Origin: Parachlamydia sp.
GTDB lineage: Bacteria; Chlamydiota; Chlamydiia; Chlamydiales; Parachlamydiaceae
DNA length: 24,163 nucleotides
Assembly: GCA_021298935.1 (NCBI GenBank)
Contig: JAJTHR010000260.1
Span: 1 to 24,163, forward strand
Reading direction: 5' to 3'
Numbering within the stretch: the first letter of the stretch is position 1; every line of letters starts with the position of its first letter. This document shows, in pieces, positions 7,397 to 15,573 of the stretch. The notes beneath the pieces were generated by a model. The model did not search any database, had not been told where the DNA came from, and worked only from the letters and a program-made list of their open reading frames with translations. The position numbers were made by a program, and so were the translations under genes.

Positions 7397-8434
7397 ATGA
7401 AATATTTACTTTTTGCCTGCCTTTTGATTTTTTCTGCCTGCTCCCGCCCTTGCTACCATTACGATATCTTTGGAGCAGACGAATTTGTGATCGATTCTTA
7501 TAAAATCCGCCAGGGAAAACTGGCCATCCTTGATATGGAAGGAATTGACTTGGGGGACCTACCGTGCGAGGCGATGGAGGAATACCAGGACGTCATCTCT
7601 GAAGATGATATTCTCAATATTGTAGTCTACCATCCGAAAAGGCGTGATTTAATGGATTCGATCCAATTTATCAATCAGGCTGTCGGTTTTCGCGTGACCG
7701 AAGGGATGATCCGCCTTCCTGACCTGCATCCTATTTATCTGGCAGGACTGACTTTGGAAGAGGCAAAAGAATCCATTCAAAACTGCTACCGTGAACATAT
7801 CCAGGATATGGAAGTATTTTTAAGCTATACCAATCGTCTTTCACGCAAAGTTGAATTGTCGGGCAATGTAAGCGTGCCTGTCATCCCGGTCGACGGCAAA
7901 ATTAGGCTGTTTGAAGTGCTTGCCTTGGCCAGGGTTCCGAACGATGCCAATTTTTTCAAAAGCTACGTGGTGCGGGATGGAGAACAGCTGCCGGTCGATT
8001 TTTATAAATTGATGAATCTTGGAGATATGAGCCAAAATATCGTCATGCAGGGAGGCGATAAAATTTTTATTGCTGACAGAAGCGATTCGAATGTCATGGT
8101 GATGGGTGAAGTGGGGATGCCACGTGCCGTCAGCCTGCCGTATGGGTTTATGTCGTTGCGTGAAGCCCTTGTTTCCGCCGGAGGAATCCCATTTACAGGC
8201 AATCGCGATTGCATCCATGTGATCCGTGGAAATATGCAGAATCCTAAAATTTACGTCTTATCGTGGGACCATATTGTACATTTGCCGAACGACAGCCTGC
8301 TGCTCATGCCGGGGGATACTGTGTATGTTTCCGAGAAGCCGATTACACAATGGAACCGTTTTATCGAACAACTTTTGCCTAGCTGCTTAGGCCTGCAAAC
8401 AGCTTACGGAACCTATCGCTTACTGAACAATTAA
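7397..8434 (+). CDS. Wza-like outer-membrane polysaccharide export lipoprotein (OPX)
   Basis: This 345-residue protein would form the outer-membrane exit channel for the polysaccharide. A short signal peptide ends in a lipobox-like FSAC, with Cys15 as the likely lipidated residue. Residues about 65-145 match the Poly_export domain (ISEDDILNIVVYHP near the start). Two SLBB-type beta-grasp domains follow: about 152-225 (KVELSGNVSVPVIPVDGKIRL) and 233-312 (VMVMGEVGMPRAVSLPYG, then LLLMPGDTVYV). The C-terminus KPITQWNRFIEQLLPS has the family's amphipathic Wza-type helix that inserts in the outer membrane. No strong ribosome-binding site is visible before the ATG at 7397. The gene is followed after 15 bp by the co-polymerase gene, the usual partner in the periplasm. 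Confidence 0.9.
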   Translation: MKYLLFACLLIFSACSRPCYHYDIFGADEFVIDSYKIRQGKLAILDMEGIDLGDLPCEAMEEYQDVISEDDILNIVVYHPKRRDLMDSIQFINQAVGFRVTEGMIRLPDLHPIYLAGLTLEEAKESIQNCYREHIQDMEVFLSYTNRLSRKVELSGNVSVPVIPVDGKIRLFEVLALARVPNDANFFKSYVVRDGEQLPVDFYKLMNLGDMSQNIVMQGGDKIFIADRSDSNVMVMGEVGMPRAVSLPYGFMSLREALVSAGGIPFTGNRDCIHVIRGNMQNPKIYVLSWDHIVHLPNDSLLLMPGDTVYVSEKPITQWNRFIEQLLPSCLGLQTAYGTYRLLNN

Positions 8435-8449
8435 AAGAGAGTCTCCTCG

Positions 8450-11362
8450 GTGGATAAGCAAAAAAATAGCGAAGACAAGCTTTACATTACGTTTGCAGAC
8501 ATCCTTTCCTTGTTTAAAAAGTCAAGACTCACCCTTTTTAAATGGATGATTGCCTTTGCCTTTTTAGGCGCCCTGGTGGCTTTAACGAAACCGATCCGCT
8601 ATAAGGCAGAAGCCACATTCAGGGAAAAAAGCATCAAGCCGGGAGTCATATCTAATTCTCTGATCCAATTGTTCGGCAACGAATCAGCGAGCGGTCAGGA
8701 ACAAGAAGCCGTCACGATGATTAAATCGCGCCGCATTTTGCAGGAAGTTATTGAAAAAATGCATCTTCAGGCGGTAATTGTGCAACAATGCAAGGAGGAA
8801 CACCTTGTGCGCCTGATGCGTCGCAACGTGCAATTGGCCTGGGCTGCATTTAAAAAATCCGCGAAACCAGTGCTTGCAGATCCTTCCTGCCCCCTGAAAA
8901 TTGTTCAACTTTCTTATAAAGGAGAAATTCCTTTAGCCTTTAACATCAACCTTAAAAGAGATGGTGAATTTGATGTCAGAGATGCGCGCGAAGGCAACAT
9001 AAGTTATGGCCAAGGGCGTCTTGGACACCCTTTTAAATGGGAGCAATTAAATTTTACACTAGCGTCGGATCAAAAAGATCTCCCTCCGCAGCTTTTTTCT
9101 TTAAAAGTCGATTCTCTGCCAGAGACAGTTAAAAGGCTTGGCAAGGAGCTTCTTATAGAGAATGAGAAAAATGATAAAGGGGTTTTAAGATTCACCTATA
9201 TGGACCGGGACCGCTACCGGGCTGCTGACTTTATTAATCTGACGCTTGATTATTACCAAAATTACCAAAAAGTTAATCATGACAAGCTGGCAAGGCTGCA
9301 ACTGGATTACCTGCATTCAAGGCAAGGGGAGCTGGCCTCGAATTTGAATAGCATTATGCAAAAGCATGCAAGCTTCCTCGCAAACGACCTCTATAATTCC
9401 GGCTTTATCGATTCAGACAAGGAAATGGAATTTTTAGCGAAAAGCCAGCATGAGTACAGAGGTAAATTGCTGGCGAATGAGTTGGAGATTAAGCGCCTTG
9501 AGTCATTGCACCCCAATAGCATTTACGAAAGCTACCAGGCTACGGAAGGAAATTCCACTCTGATCAATCATATTCTTGTAGGTATCCGTGAAAACAAGCA
9601 GCGCAGAGATGCGCTTGAGATCGAAATCCAGAAAAAAGGGGCCTCGCACTCGGATGAGCTAAAAAAATCGTTTGAGAGCCAGATAGCTGAGTTAAAAGAG
9701 GTTCAACAGTACACGCATGAACTGCAGGATCTGCTTGACCGTTTCTATCAACATCTGCCGCCCAATCCCTCTCCTTTATTGAATGATCCTCGTTTCCTTA
9801 TGGCTGGCTGGTTTGAGCGCCTGGATAGGCTTGAGCTGGAAGATCCGGTTGAGTGGCAAAAAACAAGGGATAGCTTTCAATTTTATCTGACTAATTTGGA
9901 GCGTCTTTTTAGTGTGCATGAAAAAATACTGCTGGAGCGGCTGACCCATCAGCAAAACCCCACCTTGGACTATCAGGGCATCGACATCAAATTGTCTGAA
10001 GAATTGTATGCTGATTTTTCCAGGCAGCTCATCCGTCTTGAATCGACTATCCGTCAAAATTTATTTTATATCAAACAGCTGGGCGATCCGAGTTTCGAAA
10101 TGACTTCTTTGAGCTCGGACTTAACAGACAATGTCAGCCAGGATATGATTGGCAAGGCCAGTACTCTCGTCCTTACCCTGAAGGATCTAAATAATCAAAG
10201 TGTCCGCGAACAACAGCGTTTAAAAGATGAACTAAAGCTGCAAAAATCCTTTTTAACCTTGCACCTTGAGCAAATGGTCGCATTGATGGATTTGCAAAAA
10301 CAGGTTCTAGAGGAAAAGATTTTTGCTTTGCAGAATGTCAGCTTGGAACTCATCCATCAAAATATCTCCCTGCAGGAGACTACCCTTAAAGATTATATCG
10401 CATCATGGATTGAAAACTTGCGCCAGGAAAGGACACTTATCAAGCAGCACTTGCGTCAAATCCATAAGGAGATGGCTGGCTTACCGAATAAATGGGTGGC
10501 TGAAAAGCTGATTCAGCAGGAAGTCGAAACCAATCGAATGATCGTTGAAGAGATCGCAAAAATGGTCGAATCAAAAAATATTACGCATAATTTGGAAGTC
10601 ATACAATCAGCTCCTATTGACATTGCATTGCCTCCTGTCTATCCGCTTTCACCCAATCCACTTTTCGCAGCTGTGCTAGGCGGTATTTTTGGCATGATTA
10701 TCGGATCAGGGTTTATTCTTGGCTCCACATTAAGAAAGGGAATGCGGGCATCTCCTGATAATCTAAAATTAATGGGTCTGCATGTGAGCGGGCTCATTAA
10801 TAGTAAAGGATTGAAAACATCGCCCCCTTCAAGCAAGGTGTTGGAGACATTACGTCGTTTAAATCGTTATGTTGAGCCGCAGGGCGGGCTTTCACAGCAT
10901 CTTTTACTCATTTTGGGGGAGGGGCCAGACTATTCTGCACGATTCTCTGAGCTGTTAAAGAAGCAGAGCAAAAGAACAATTGTGCTGAATTTAGATTTTA
11001 ATGCCCCTTCAGAAAAAAAAGAGGGACTGCTTCCCTATCTTGAAGGGAAAATTTCCTTCCCTTCAATTATAGCTGGAGAGGCCTTCGATCAGATTGAAGC
11101 TGGGGGAACCACTTCGTTTGCTATTGAATGTCTGACCTCCCCCTATTTCATCAAGCTAATAAAGGAGCTTGAAGGAAAGTATGATTGGATCATTTGCAAG
11201 ACGCATCGCATGCCCGCGAGTGGAGAAGCCGAGAGCTTAATCCCTTTCTTTGGAGCCGTAGCTGTTTCCATCACCGAAGAAAAAACGGATGAGCTTCGCT
11301 TCTATGAGCAGTGGGCAGGTGATCTAAGGCACAAAATCACTTTCCTGTTTGCCAATGGTTAA
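8450..11362 (+). CDS. Polysaccharide co-polymerase (Wzc/KpsE-like) with long coiled coil and degenerate BY-kinase domain
   Basis: This 970-residue inner-membrane protein likely links the inner-membrane exporter to the Wza-like channel and affects chain length. The Wzz-type N-terminus has a TM helix at about 29-47 and the following beta-rich part. A very long helical periplasmic region (about 250-710) comes next, then the proline-rich PCP signature (PPVYPLSPNP, 728-737) and a second TM helix (736-760). Residues about 815-968 have the layout of a bacterial tyrosine autokinase, but the key residues are missing. The P-loop region reads LGEGPDYSARF with no GKS/T, the A' motif is VLNLDFNAP, the Walker B region is YDWIICKTH without the aspartate, and there is no C-terminal tyrosine cluster. 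The start is GTG at 8450, 15 bp after the OPX stop. The glycosyltransferase start lies inside its 3' end. Confidence 0.85.
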   Translation: MDKQKNSEDKLYITFADILSLFKKSRLTLFKWMIAFAFLGALVALTKPIRYKAEATFREKSIKPGVISNSLIQLFGNESASGQEQEAVTMIKSRRILQEVIEKMHLQAVIVQQCKEEHLVRLMRRNVQLAWAAFKKSAKPVLADPSCPLKIVQLSYKGEIPLAFNINLKRDGEFDVRDAREGNISYGQGRLGHPFKWEQLNFTLASDQKDLPPQLFSLKVDSLPETVKRLGKELLIENEKNDKGVLRFTYMDRDRYRAADFINLTLDYYQNYQKVNHDKLARLQLDYLHSRQGELASNLNSIMQKHASFLANDLYNSGFIDSDKEMEFLAKSQHEYRGKLLANELEIKRLESLHPNSIYESYQATEGNSTLINHILVGIRENKQRRDALEIEIQKKGASHSDELKKSFESQIAELKEVQQYTHELQDLLDRFYQHLPPNPSPLLNDPRFLMAGWFERLDRLELEDPVEWQKTRDSFQFYLTNLERLFSVHEKILLERLTHQQNPTLDYQGIDIKLSEELYADFSRQLIRLESTIRQNLFYIKQLGDPSFEMTSLSSDLTDNVSQDMIGKASTLVLTLKDLNNQSVREQQRLKDELKLQKSFLTLHLEQMVALMDLQKQVLEEKIFALQNVSLELIHQNISLQETTLKDYIASWIENLRQERTLIKQHLRQIHKEMAGLPNKWVAEKLIQQEVETNRMIVEEIAKMVESKNITHNLEVIQSAPIDIALPPVYPLSPNPLFAAVLGGIFGMIIGSGFILGSTLRKGMRASPDNLKLMGLHVSGLINSKGLKTSPPSSKVLETLRRLNRYVEPQGGLSQHLLLILGEGPDYSARFSELLKKQSKRTIVLNLDFNAPSEKKEGLLPYLEGKISFPSIIAGEAFDQIEAGGTTSFAIECLTSPYFIKLIKELEGKYDWIICKTHRMPASGEAESLIPFFGAVAVSITEEKTDELRFYEQWAGDLRHKITFLFANG

Positions 11363-12176
11363 TTATGCCGTCATTATAGTGACGCATCAAAGCGAAGCAG
11401 TGCTGGGCGATTGCCTCGCTGCTTTGCGCATGCAAACGCAGCCGCCGGCAAAAATCATCGTCATCGACAGCGCTTCCACCCATACCGGCTACCTGACATC
11501 TGAAGAAGACATTTTATGCCTATTGCAAAAGGAAAATGTCGGTTTTTGCAAAGGAAATAATCTTGGCTATTCCCAGGTTGATCAAAAGACAGAATTTGTT
11601 TTATTCCTCAATCCTGATGCCTTTCTTCCTCCGGTTTTCATGCAGGAGGCGCTCGGCATTATGGAAAGCCACCCCTCCTTGGGAGCCCTCTCAAGTGTTC
11701 TGTTAGGCTATGATCCCTTTCGGAAAGAGGCGACCGGAAGGGTGGATTCTACTGGCATATTCAGAACGTGGTATGGTAAGTGGTATGATCGGGATCATGG
11801 GGCCAAATGGACGGGCACACAAGCCGAGTGTCTGGAAGCCGTTCCGGCTCTATGCGGAGCTTTAATGCTATGCCGTCAAAAAGCCGTTCAAAGTGTACTG
11901 ATCGGCCAGCATGAGGTGATGGATGAGCGTTATTTTATGTATAAGGAAGATATCGATCTTTCGCTGCGCCTTCGACAAAAAGGATGGGAAGTGGCGATTG
12001 CCCCTCAGCTGATCGCCTACCATTGCCGAGGATGGAACAAAAAACGGTCGTGCGTGCCGAAAAGCTTGCGCCTGATGTCGGCCCGCAATGAAATGCGCCT
12101 CTATGCCCGCCTGAAATCACCCTGCATCCTATACTCAGCCATCAAATACATGGCTGTCAAGTGGCTGAATGTCTAA
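11355..12176 (+). CDS. Family 2 glycosyltransferase (rhamnosyltransferase-like)
   Basis: This 273-residue cytoplasmic GT-A enzyme would add a sugar from a nucleotide donor to the growing glycan. The N-terminal strand VIIVTHQSEAVLGDCLAALR and the VIDSAS turn are typical of GT2. The ENVGFCKGNNLGY block and NPDAF (86-90, the DXD-equivalent metal and nucleotide site) resemble WbbL-type rhamnosyltransferases. YKEDIDLSLRLRQKGW (196-211) carries the ED pair expected at the catalytic base. The ATG at 11355 overlaps the co-polymerase gene by 8 bp and was chosen over a TTG at 11349 two codons earlier. The overlap indicates translational coupling with the export genes. Its stop overlaps the convergent methyltransferase stop. 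The donor and acceptor sugars cannot be read from the sequence. Confidence 0.88.
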   Translation: MVNYAVIIVTHQSEAVLGDCLAALRMQTQPPAKIIVIDSASTHTGYLTSEEDILCLLQKENVGFCKGNNLGYSQVDQKTEFVLFLNPDAFLPPVFMQEALGIMESHPSLGALSSVLLGYDPFRKEATGRVDSTGIFRTWYGKWYDRDHGAKWTGTQAECLEAVPALCGALMLCRQKAVQSVLIGQHEVMDERYFMYKEDIDLSLRLRQKGWEVAIAPQLIAYHCRGWNKKRSCVPKSLRLMSARNEMRLYARLKSPCILYSAIKYMAVKWLNV

Positions 12177-12925
12177 TTCTTGCGCATGATAGTAATGAAC
12201 TCATGCTCATTTTTAAGGCATGCTTCGATATCAAAAGCGATTTTTAGTTCTTTTTTTAAGGCTAAAAACATTTCCAGCATTTCACTTTGCGTCCATACAT
12301 GGAAGTGAATGCTATAGTCAATATCCACTAACCGCTTGATTTCCTGGCTGATCTTCTCTTCCCCTTCCACCTTATCGACAAGGCGCACCCATTCTTCAAA
12401 ATGAATAATTTTGGAATTTTCAGGCCCCTCAGCATGGTCTCTAATTAGATGTTCAATTGTGGTGGCGGGCCGTTCACGATCAAAGGTATAACGTTTATCC
12501 GGAAGGGCAATATAAAGAATCCCGCCTTTCTTTAGCACCCGGAACATATTGCCGAGCGTTGAAAAAGGGTCCTGACAATGTTCTACAAAATGGTTCGCTA
12601 TAACGAAATCCTGTGATTCGTTCGGGACAGTAGAGAGCGACTCGCCGTTATCGATGATGTTAACAGGGACAAGGGGAAGTTTTGATAATTCAGGGTAATG
12701 TTTTTTAAGATCAGCAACCGACATGCGGTCGACATAGCTGACAAAAGCTTTGCTGCTGACATACAGGGGATTGTGCAAAGCCCCGATTTCAATCCCCTTA
12801 CCTTTAAGATAGGCTTTCGACAATTGCTCTCGTCCTAAATGATTCGATCCATTTTTTTGGCGAAGAAATTTTTTAATACGCACCTTAATGGGCTCTGGCA
12901 GAAGTGATTTTAAAGTCGCTAGCAT
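12173..12925 (-). CDS. SAM-dependent methyltransferase, probably acting on glycan
   Basis: This 250-residue protein has a class I methyltransferase core. KGKGIEIGALHNP (41-53) takes the place of the glycine-rich motif I. NESQDFVIANHFVEHCQDP (102-120) and the RVLKKGGILYIALPDKRYTFD strand (129-149) are typical of Methyltransf_11/23 proteins found in polysaccharide clusters. The substrate is not shown. By context it may modify the exported polysaccharide, and terminal methylation is a known chain-end signal read by Wzt-type ATPases. An AAAGG ribosome-binding site (complement of 12934-12938) lies 8 bases before the ATG at 12925. The stop overlaps the glycosyltransferase stop by a few bases, tail to tail. 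Confidence 0.82.
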   Translation of the reverse strand: MLATLKSLLPEPIKVRIKKFLRQKNGSNHLGREQLSKAYLKGKGIEIGALHNPLYVSSKAFVSYVDRMSVADLKKHYPELSKLPLVPVNIIDNGESLSTVPNESQDFVIANHFVEHCQDPFSTLGNMFRVLKKGGILYIALPDKRYTFDRERPATTIEHLIRDHAEGPENSKIIHFEEWVRLVDKVEGEEKISQEIKRLVDIDYSIHFHVWTQSEMLEMFLALKKELKIAFDIEACLKNEHEFITIMRKN

Positions 12926-13069
12926 GCAGTTAACCTTTGATTAATTTTTTAAAAAATTAGCAGGCACAAAATAATAAGTCCATAGGGATTTGCGTATAAA
13001 TTCGGCAACTCAAATTTTATTAATAATTTGTTCCTTTGTTATAAGTTTTATAATTTTTACTATAGTTGT

Positions 13070-13198
13070 TAATTAGTTAACCACAGAGCTCACAGATTAC
13101 ACAGAGAGAGGATTAGTCCTCCAGTTATGTCTCTGAAAAAAGGTTATTACTTTTTTTTCTTCTCTGTGACCTCTGTGTTTCTGTGGTTGTAATTAATT
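13070..13198. repeat. Imperfect inverted repeat built from CACAGA units
   Basis: The left arm (about 13070-13108) contains TTAACCACAGAG and carries CACAGA at 13082, 13091 and 13100. The right arm (about 13159-13198) is its imperfect complement, with TCTGTG at 13163, 13172 and 13180 and an AATTA flank matching the left side. The arms align over roughly 37 bp around a central part of about 50 bp that does not pair. As RNA it would form a long hairpin. The arrangement looks like a dispersed intergenic repeat or a small non-coding mobile remnant. CCACAGAG-type inverted repeats are, to my knowledge, seen between genes in several bacterial phyla. No transposase is nearby. Confidence 0.75.
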
Positions 13199-13289
13199 TA
13201 TAATCAGTAGTTTGATAATGAAATTCAATGTGTAACAAGGCTATCAATGGCCCAAAATGGCAAAAAGGGGGGTTCTAACCCTCTTTTAA

Positions 13290-13318
13290 TTGACACACCA
13301 TTTTCAATAGTTTATTAT
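13290..13318 (+). promoter_or_regulatory. Near-consensus promoter of the suf operon
   Basis: TTGACA (13290-13295) and TATTAT (13313-13318) are 17 bp apart, a perfect -35 and a five-of-six -10 at ideal spacing. Transcription would start near 13325, leaving a leader of about 25 bases. The AAAGGG ribosome-binding site at 13339-13344 precedes the sufB ATG at 13350. No obvious IscR- or Fur-like operator overlaps it. Confidence 0.75.
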
Positions 13319-13349
13319 TAGTACCTAAATTCTTAAAAAAAGGGTAATT

Positions 13350-14795
13350 ATGAGCGAAGAGCCGGCCTTCTATTCACGCGAAGAGGGTGACTACAAGTAT
13401 GGGTTTGTCACAAACGTTGAGACCGAAAGTCTTCCTAAAGGCTTGAACGAAGAGACGATCCGTGCGATTTCTGAAAAGAAAAAAGAGCCGGCTTTCCTGC
13501 TTGACTTTCGTTTAAAAGCCTATCAAAAGTGGCTAGAGTCCGAAGAACCTGTCTGGGCAAATGTCAACTACCCAAAAATTGATTTCCAAAATATCACTTA
13601 TTATTCCGCCCCTAAGAAAAAGCCTGTTTTAAATAACCTCAACGAAGTGGATCCTGAAGTTTTAAAGACTTTTGAGCGGCTCGGCATTCCACTCGACGAA
13701 CAAATGCGGCTGAGTAACGTAGCCGTGGACATGGTTTTTGACTCGGTCTCTATCGGCACGACCTTCAAAAAGAAGCTAGAAGAGGCAGGGGTGGTCCTTT
13801 GCTCGATCTCAGAAGCGATGCACACTCATCCGGAAATCATAAAAAAGTACCTTGGAAGCGTTGTTCCCTTGGGCGATAATTATTACGCCACATTGAACTC
13901 CGCTGTCTTTACAGACGGCTCTTTTGTGTACATTCCGAAAGGTGTGCACTGCCCCATGGAGCTTTCAACTTATTTCAGGATCAACGATAAAGAATCGGGG
14001 CAGTTTGAGCGCACCCTAATTGTGGCCGAAGAAGGATCCTATGTCAGCTATTTGGAAGGGTGCACTGCTCCTGCTTTTACCACGAATCAGCTTCATGCGG
14101 CTGTCGTGGAACTGATTGCCCTGGATGATGCCCAAATCAAATATGCCACGGTCCAAAACTGGTACTCAGGCAATCCTAAGACAGGCGAGGGGGGCGTGTA
14201 CAACTTTGTGACGAAACGGGGCCGCTGTGCAGGCGTCCGCTCTAAAATCTCCTGGACCCAGGTCGAGGTGGGGGCTGCCATCACATGGAAATATCCAAGC
14301 TGCATTTTACAAGGCGACCATTCGGTCGGCGAATTCTATTCCGTCGCTTTGACGAACGGACACATGCAGGCCGACACAGGGACAAAAATGATCCATCTTG
14401 GCAAGAATACCCGCTCGACGATCATTTCCAAGGGGATTTCGGCTGATCTATCCCATAACAGCTACCGCGGACTTGTCAAGGTAGCCCCTAGGGCAGACGG
14501 CGCGCGTAATTATACGCAATGCGACTCGATGCTTGTTGGCGATCGATGCTCCGCCAATACGTTTCCCTACATTGAAGTGGGGAATGCAAGCAGTCAGGTG
14601 GAGCACGAAGCCTCCACCTCAAAAATGAATGAAGAACAACTATTTTATTTTCAATCACGCGGAATTTCAAGAGAAGATGCCGTTAACCTGATTGTCAATG
14701 GCTTTTGTAAAGATGTTATCAAAGAGCTTCCTTTGGAATTTGCGGCCGAAGCGCAAAAGCTTTTAGCGATCAAATTAGAAAATTCTGTCGGTTAA
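13350..14795 (+). CDS. sufB: Fe-S cluster assembly scaffold protein SufB
   Basis: SufB is the scaffold on which the SufBC2D complex builds Fe-S clusters in the cytoplasm. This copy has 481 residues, the usual length. The N-terminal part ([27 protein letters not shown]) and the core ([27 protein letters not shown]) are typical. The C-terminal beta-helix has [12 protein letters not shown], where Cys391 matches the E. coli cysteine implicated in sulfur transfer (Cys405), and [23 protein letters not shown], with His419 and Glu420 in the proposed cluster site. It is the first gene of the operon, with a strong promoter and ribosome-binding site. The sufC start follows its stop after 13 bp. Confidence 0.97.
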   Translation: MSEEPAFYSREEGDYKYGFVTNVETESLPKGLNEETIRAISEKKKEPAFLLDFRLKAYQKWLESEEPVWANVNYPKIDFQNITYYSAPKKKPVLNNLNEVDPEVLKTFERLGIPLDEQMRLSNVAVDMVFDSVSIGTTFKKKLEEAGVVLCSISEAMHTHPEIIKKYLGSVVPLGDNYYATLNSAVFTDGSFVYIPKGVHCPMELSTYFRINDKESGQFERTLIVAEEGSYVSYLEGCTAPAFTTNQLHAAVVELIALDDAQIKYATVQNWYSGNPKTGEGGVYNFVTKRGRCAGVRSKISWTQVEVGAAITWKYPSCILQGDHSVGEFYSVALTNGHMQADTGTKMIHLGKNTRSTIISKGISADLSHNSYRGLVKVAPRADGARNYTQCDSMLVGDRCSANTFPYIEVGNASSQVEHEASTSKMNEEQLFYFQSRGISREDAVNLIVNGFCKDVIKELPLEFAAEAQKLLAIKLENSVG

Positions 14796-14808
14796 TACAA
14801 GGATCACA

Positions 14809-15573
14809 ATGTTAGAGATTAAAGATTTGACAGCTACTGTCGACGGCGCCCCCATATTAAAAGGCATCAACCTGCATGTAAAGGCAGGGGAGATCCACGC
14901 GGTCATGGGACCGAATGGAGCAGGCAAATCCACGCTTGCCAAAGTCCTTGCAGGACACCCATCCTATGAAGTGACAAGTGGCGAAATCTGGTTTAAAGGT
15001 CAAAACCTGGTTGAAATGGAGCCGGAAGAAAGGGCTCATTTGGGCTTATTCATGAGCTTTCAATACCCTGTGGAAATTCCAGGGGTGAGCAATAGCCAAT
15101 TCCTGCAAATTGCTTTAAATGCAAAAAGAAAGGCGCAAGGGGAACCGGAATTGGATGCAGAAGCCTTCGAAAGGCTGCTTGATGAAAAAATGAAGCAGAT
15201 GGAAGTACGGCCGGACCTCCGAAGCCGTAATGTCAATGAAAATTTCTCAGGCGGTGAAAAGAAACGCAATGAGATCCTGCAAATGGCTGTTTTGAACCCT
15301 TCCATGGCCGTGTTGGATGAAACCGATTCAGGCCTCGACATCGATGCCATGCGCATTGTAGCGCGCGGGGTCAACCAGCTCATGAATCCTGAAAGGGGCC
15401 TTTTAATGATTACTCACTACCAGCGCTTGCTCGATTACATTAAACCACACTTTGTGCATGTCATGCTGGATGGCAAAATTGTGCAGTCGGGTGGGCCTGA
15501 ATTAGCCTTAAAGCTGGAAGAAAAAGGATACGATTGGCTGGCGAAGAGCCCTGCAACCGGAGCTCCGGTATGA
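14809..15573 (+). CDS. sufC: Fe-S cluster assembly ATPase SufC
   Basis: SufC is the ABC-type ATPase of the SufBC2D complex; ATP-driven dimerisation reshapes the SufB-SufD scaffold during cluster building. The 254-residue protein has Walker [10 protein letters not shown] (34-42), a Q-loop in [13 protein letters not shown] (83-95), signature [15 protein letters not shown] (145-159), Walker B MAVLDE (166-171) and the switch histidine His203 in [24 protein letters not shown] and the TDSGLDIDA stretch distinguish SufC from transporter ATPases. There is no membrane partner gene. An AAGGAT ribosome-binding site at 14799-14804 precedes the ATG. The stop TGA overlaps the sufD ATG. Confidence 0.97.
   Translation: MLEIKDLTATVDGAPILKGINLHVKAGEIHAVMGPNGAGKSTLAKVLAGHPSYEVTSGEIWFKGQNLVEMEPEERAHLGLFMSFQYPVEIPGVSNSQFLQIALNAKRKAQGEPELDAEAFERLLDEKMKQMEVRPDLRSRNVNENFSGGEKKRNEILQMAVLNPSMAVLDETDSGLDIDAMRIVARGVNQLMNPERGLLMITHYQRLLDYIKPHFVHVMLDGKIVQSGGPELALKLEEKGYDWLAKSPATGAPV
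15559..15572 (+). promoter_or_regulatory. Ribosome-binding site and ATGA overlap that fix the sufD start
   Basis: GGAG at 15559-15562 lies 7 bases before the ATG at 15570-15572, which shares ATGA with the sufC stop codon (15571-15573). This spacing favours 15570 over the open frame upstream from 15534 and over the second Met at 15582. Confidence 0.65.

Larger units (their letters stand above)
12926..13349. other. Gene-free stretch between methyltransferase and suf operon
   Basis: No convincing ORF or RNA gene is visible in these 424 bp. From left to right it holds the methyltransferase ribosome-binding site, an 18-bp A/T palindrome at 12942-12959 (TAATTTTTTAAAAAATTA), about 100 bp of AT-rich sequence, the CACAGA inverted repeat at 13070-13198, a short G/C hairpin at 13263-13287 (GGGTT/AACCC core), and the suf promoter at 13290-13318. 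Confidence 0.75.

Noticed and set aside
7841..8218. 125-codon minus-strand frame opposite the Wza-like gene
   Set aside because: It lies wholly within a well-supported OPX coding region, and its composition looks like an antisense shadow.
12942..12959. A/T-only palindrome upstream of the methyltransferase as an operator
   Set aside because: An A6/T6 run is self-complementary by nature and expected in such AT-rich DNA.
13070..13198. CRISPR array
   Set aside because: The repeated units are only 6-7 bp, occur in two opposite arms and have no regular spacers.
13263..13287. GGGTT/AACCC hairpin just before the suf promoter read as a terminator
   Set aside because: No plus-strand gene lies upstream and the minus-strand gene starts further left. 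The stem is imperfect with a tiny loop. An operator role is possible but unsupported.
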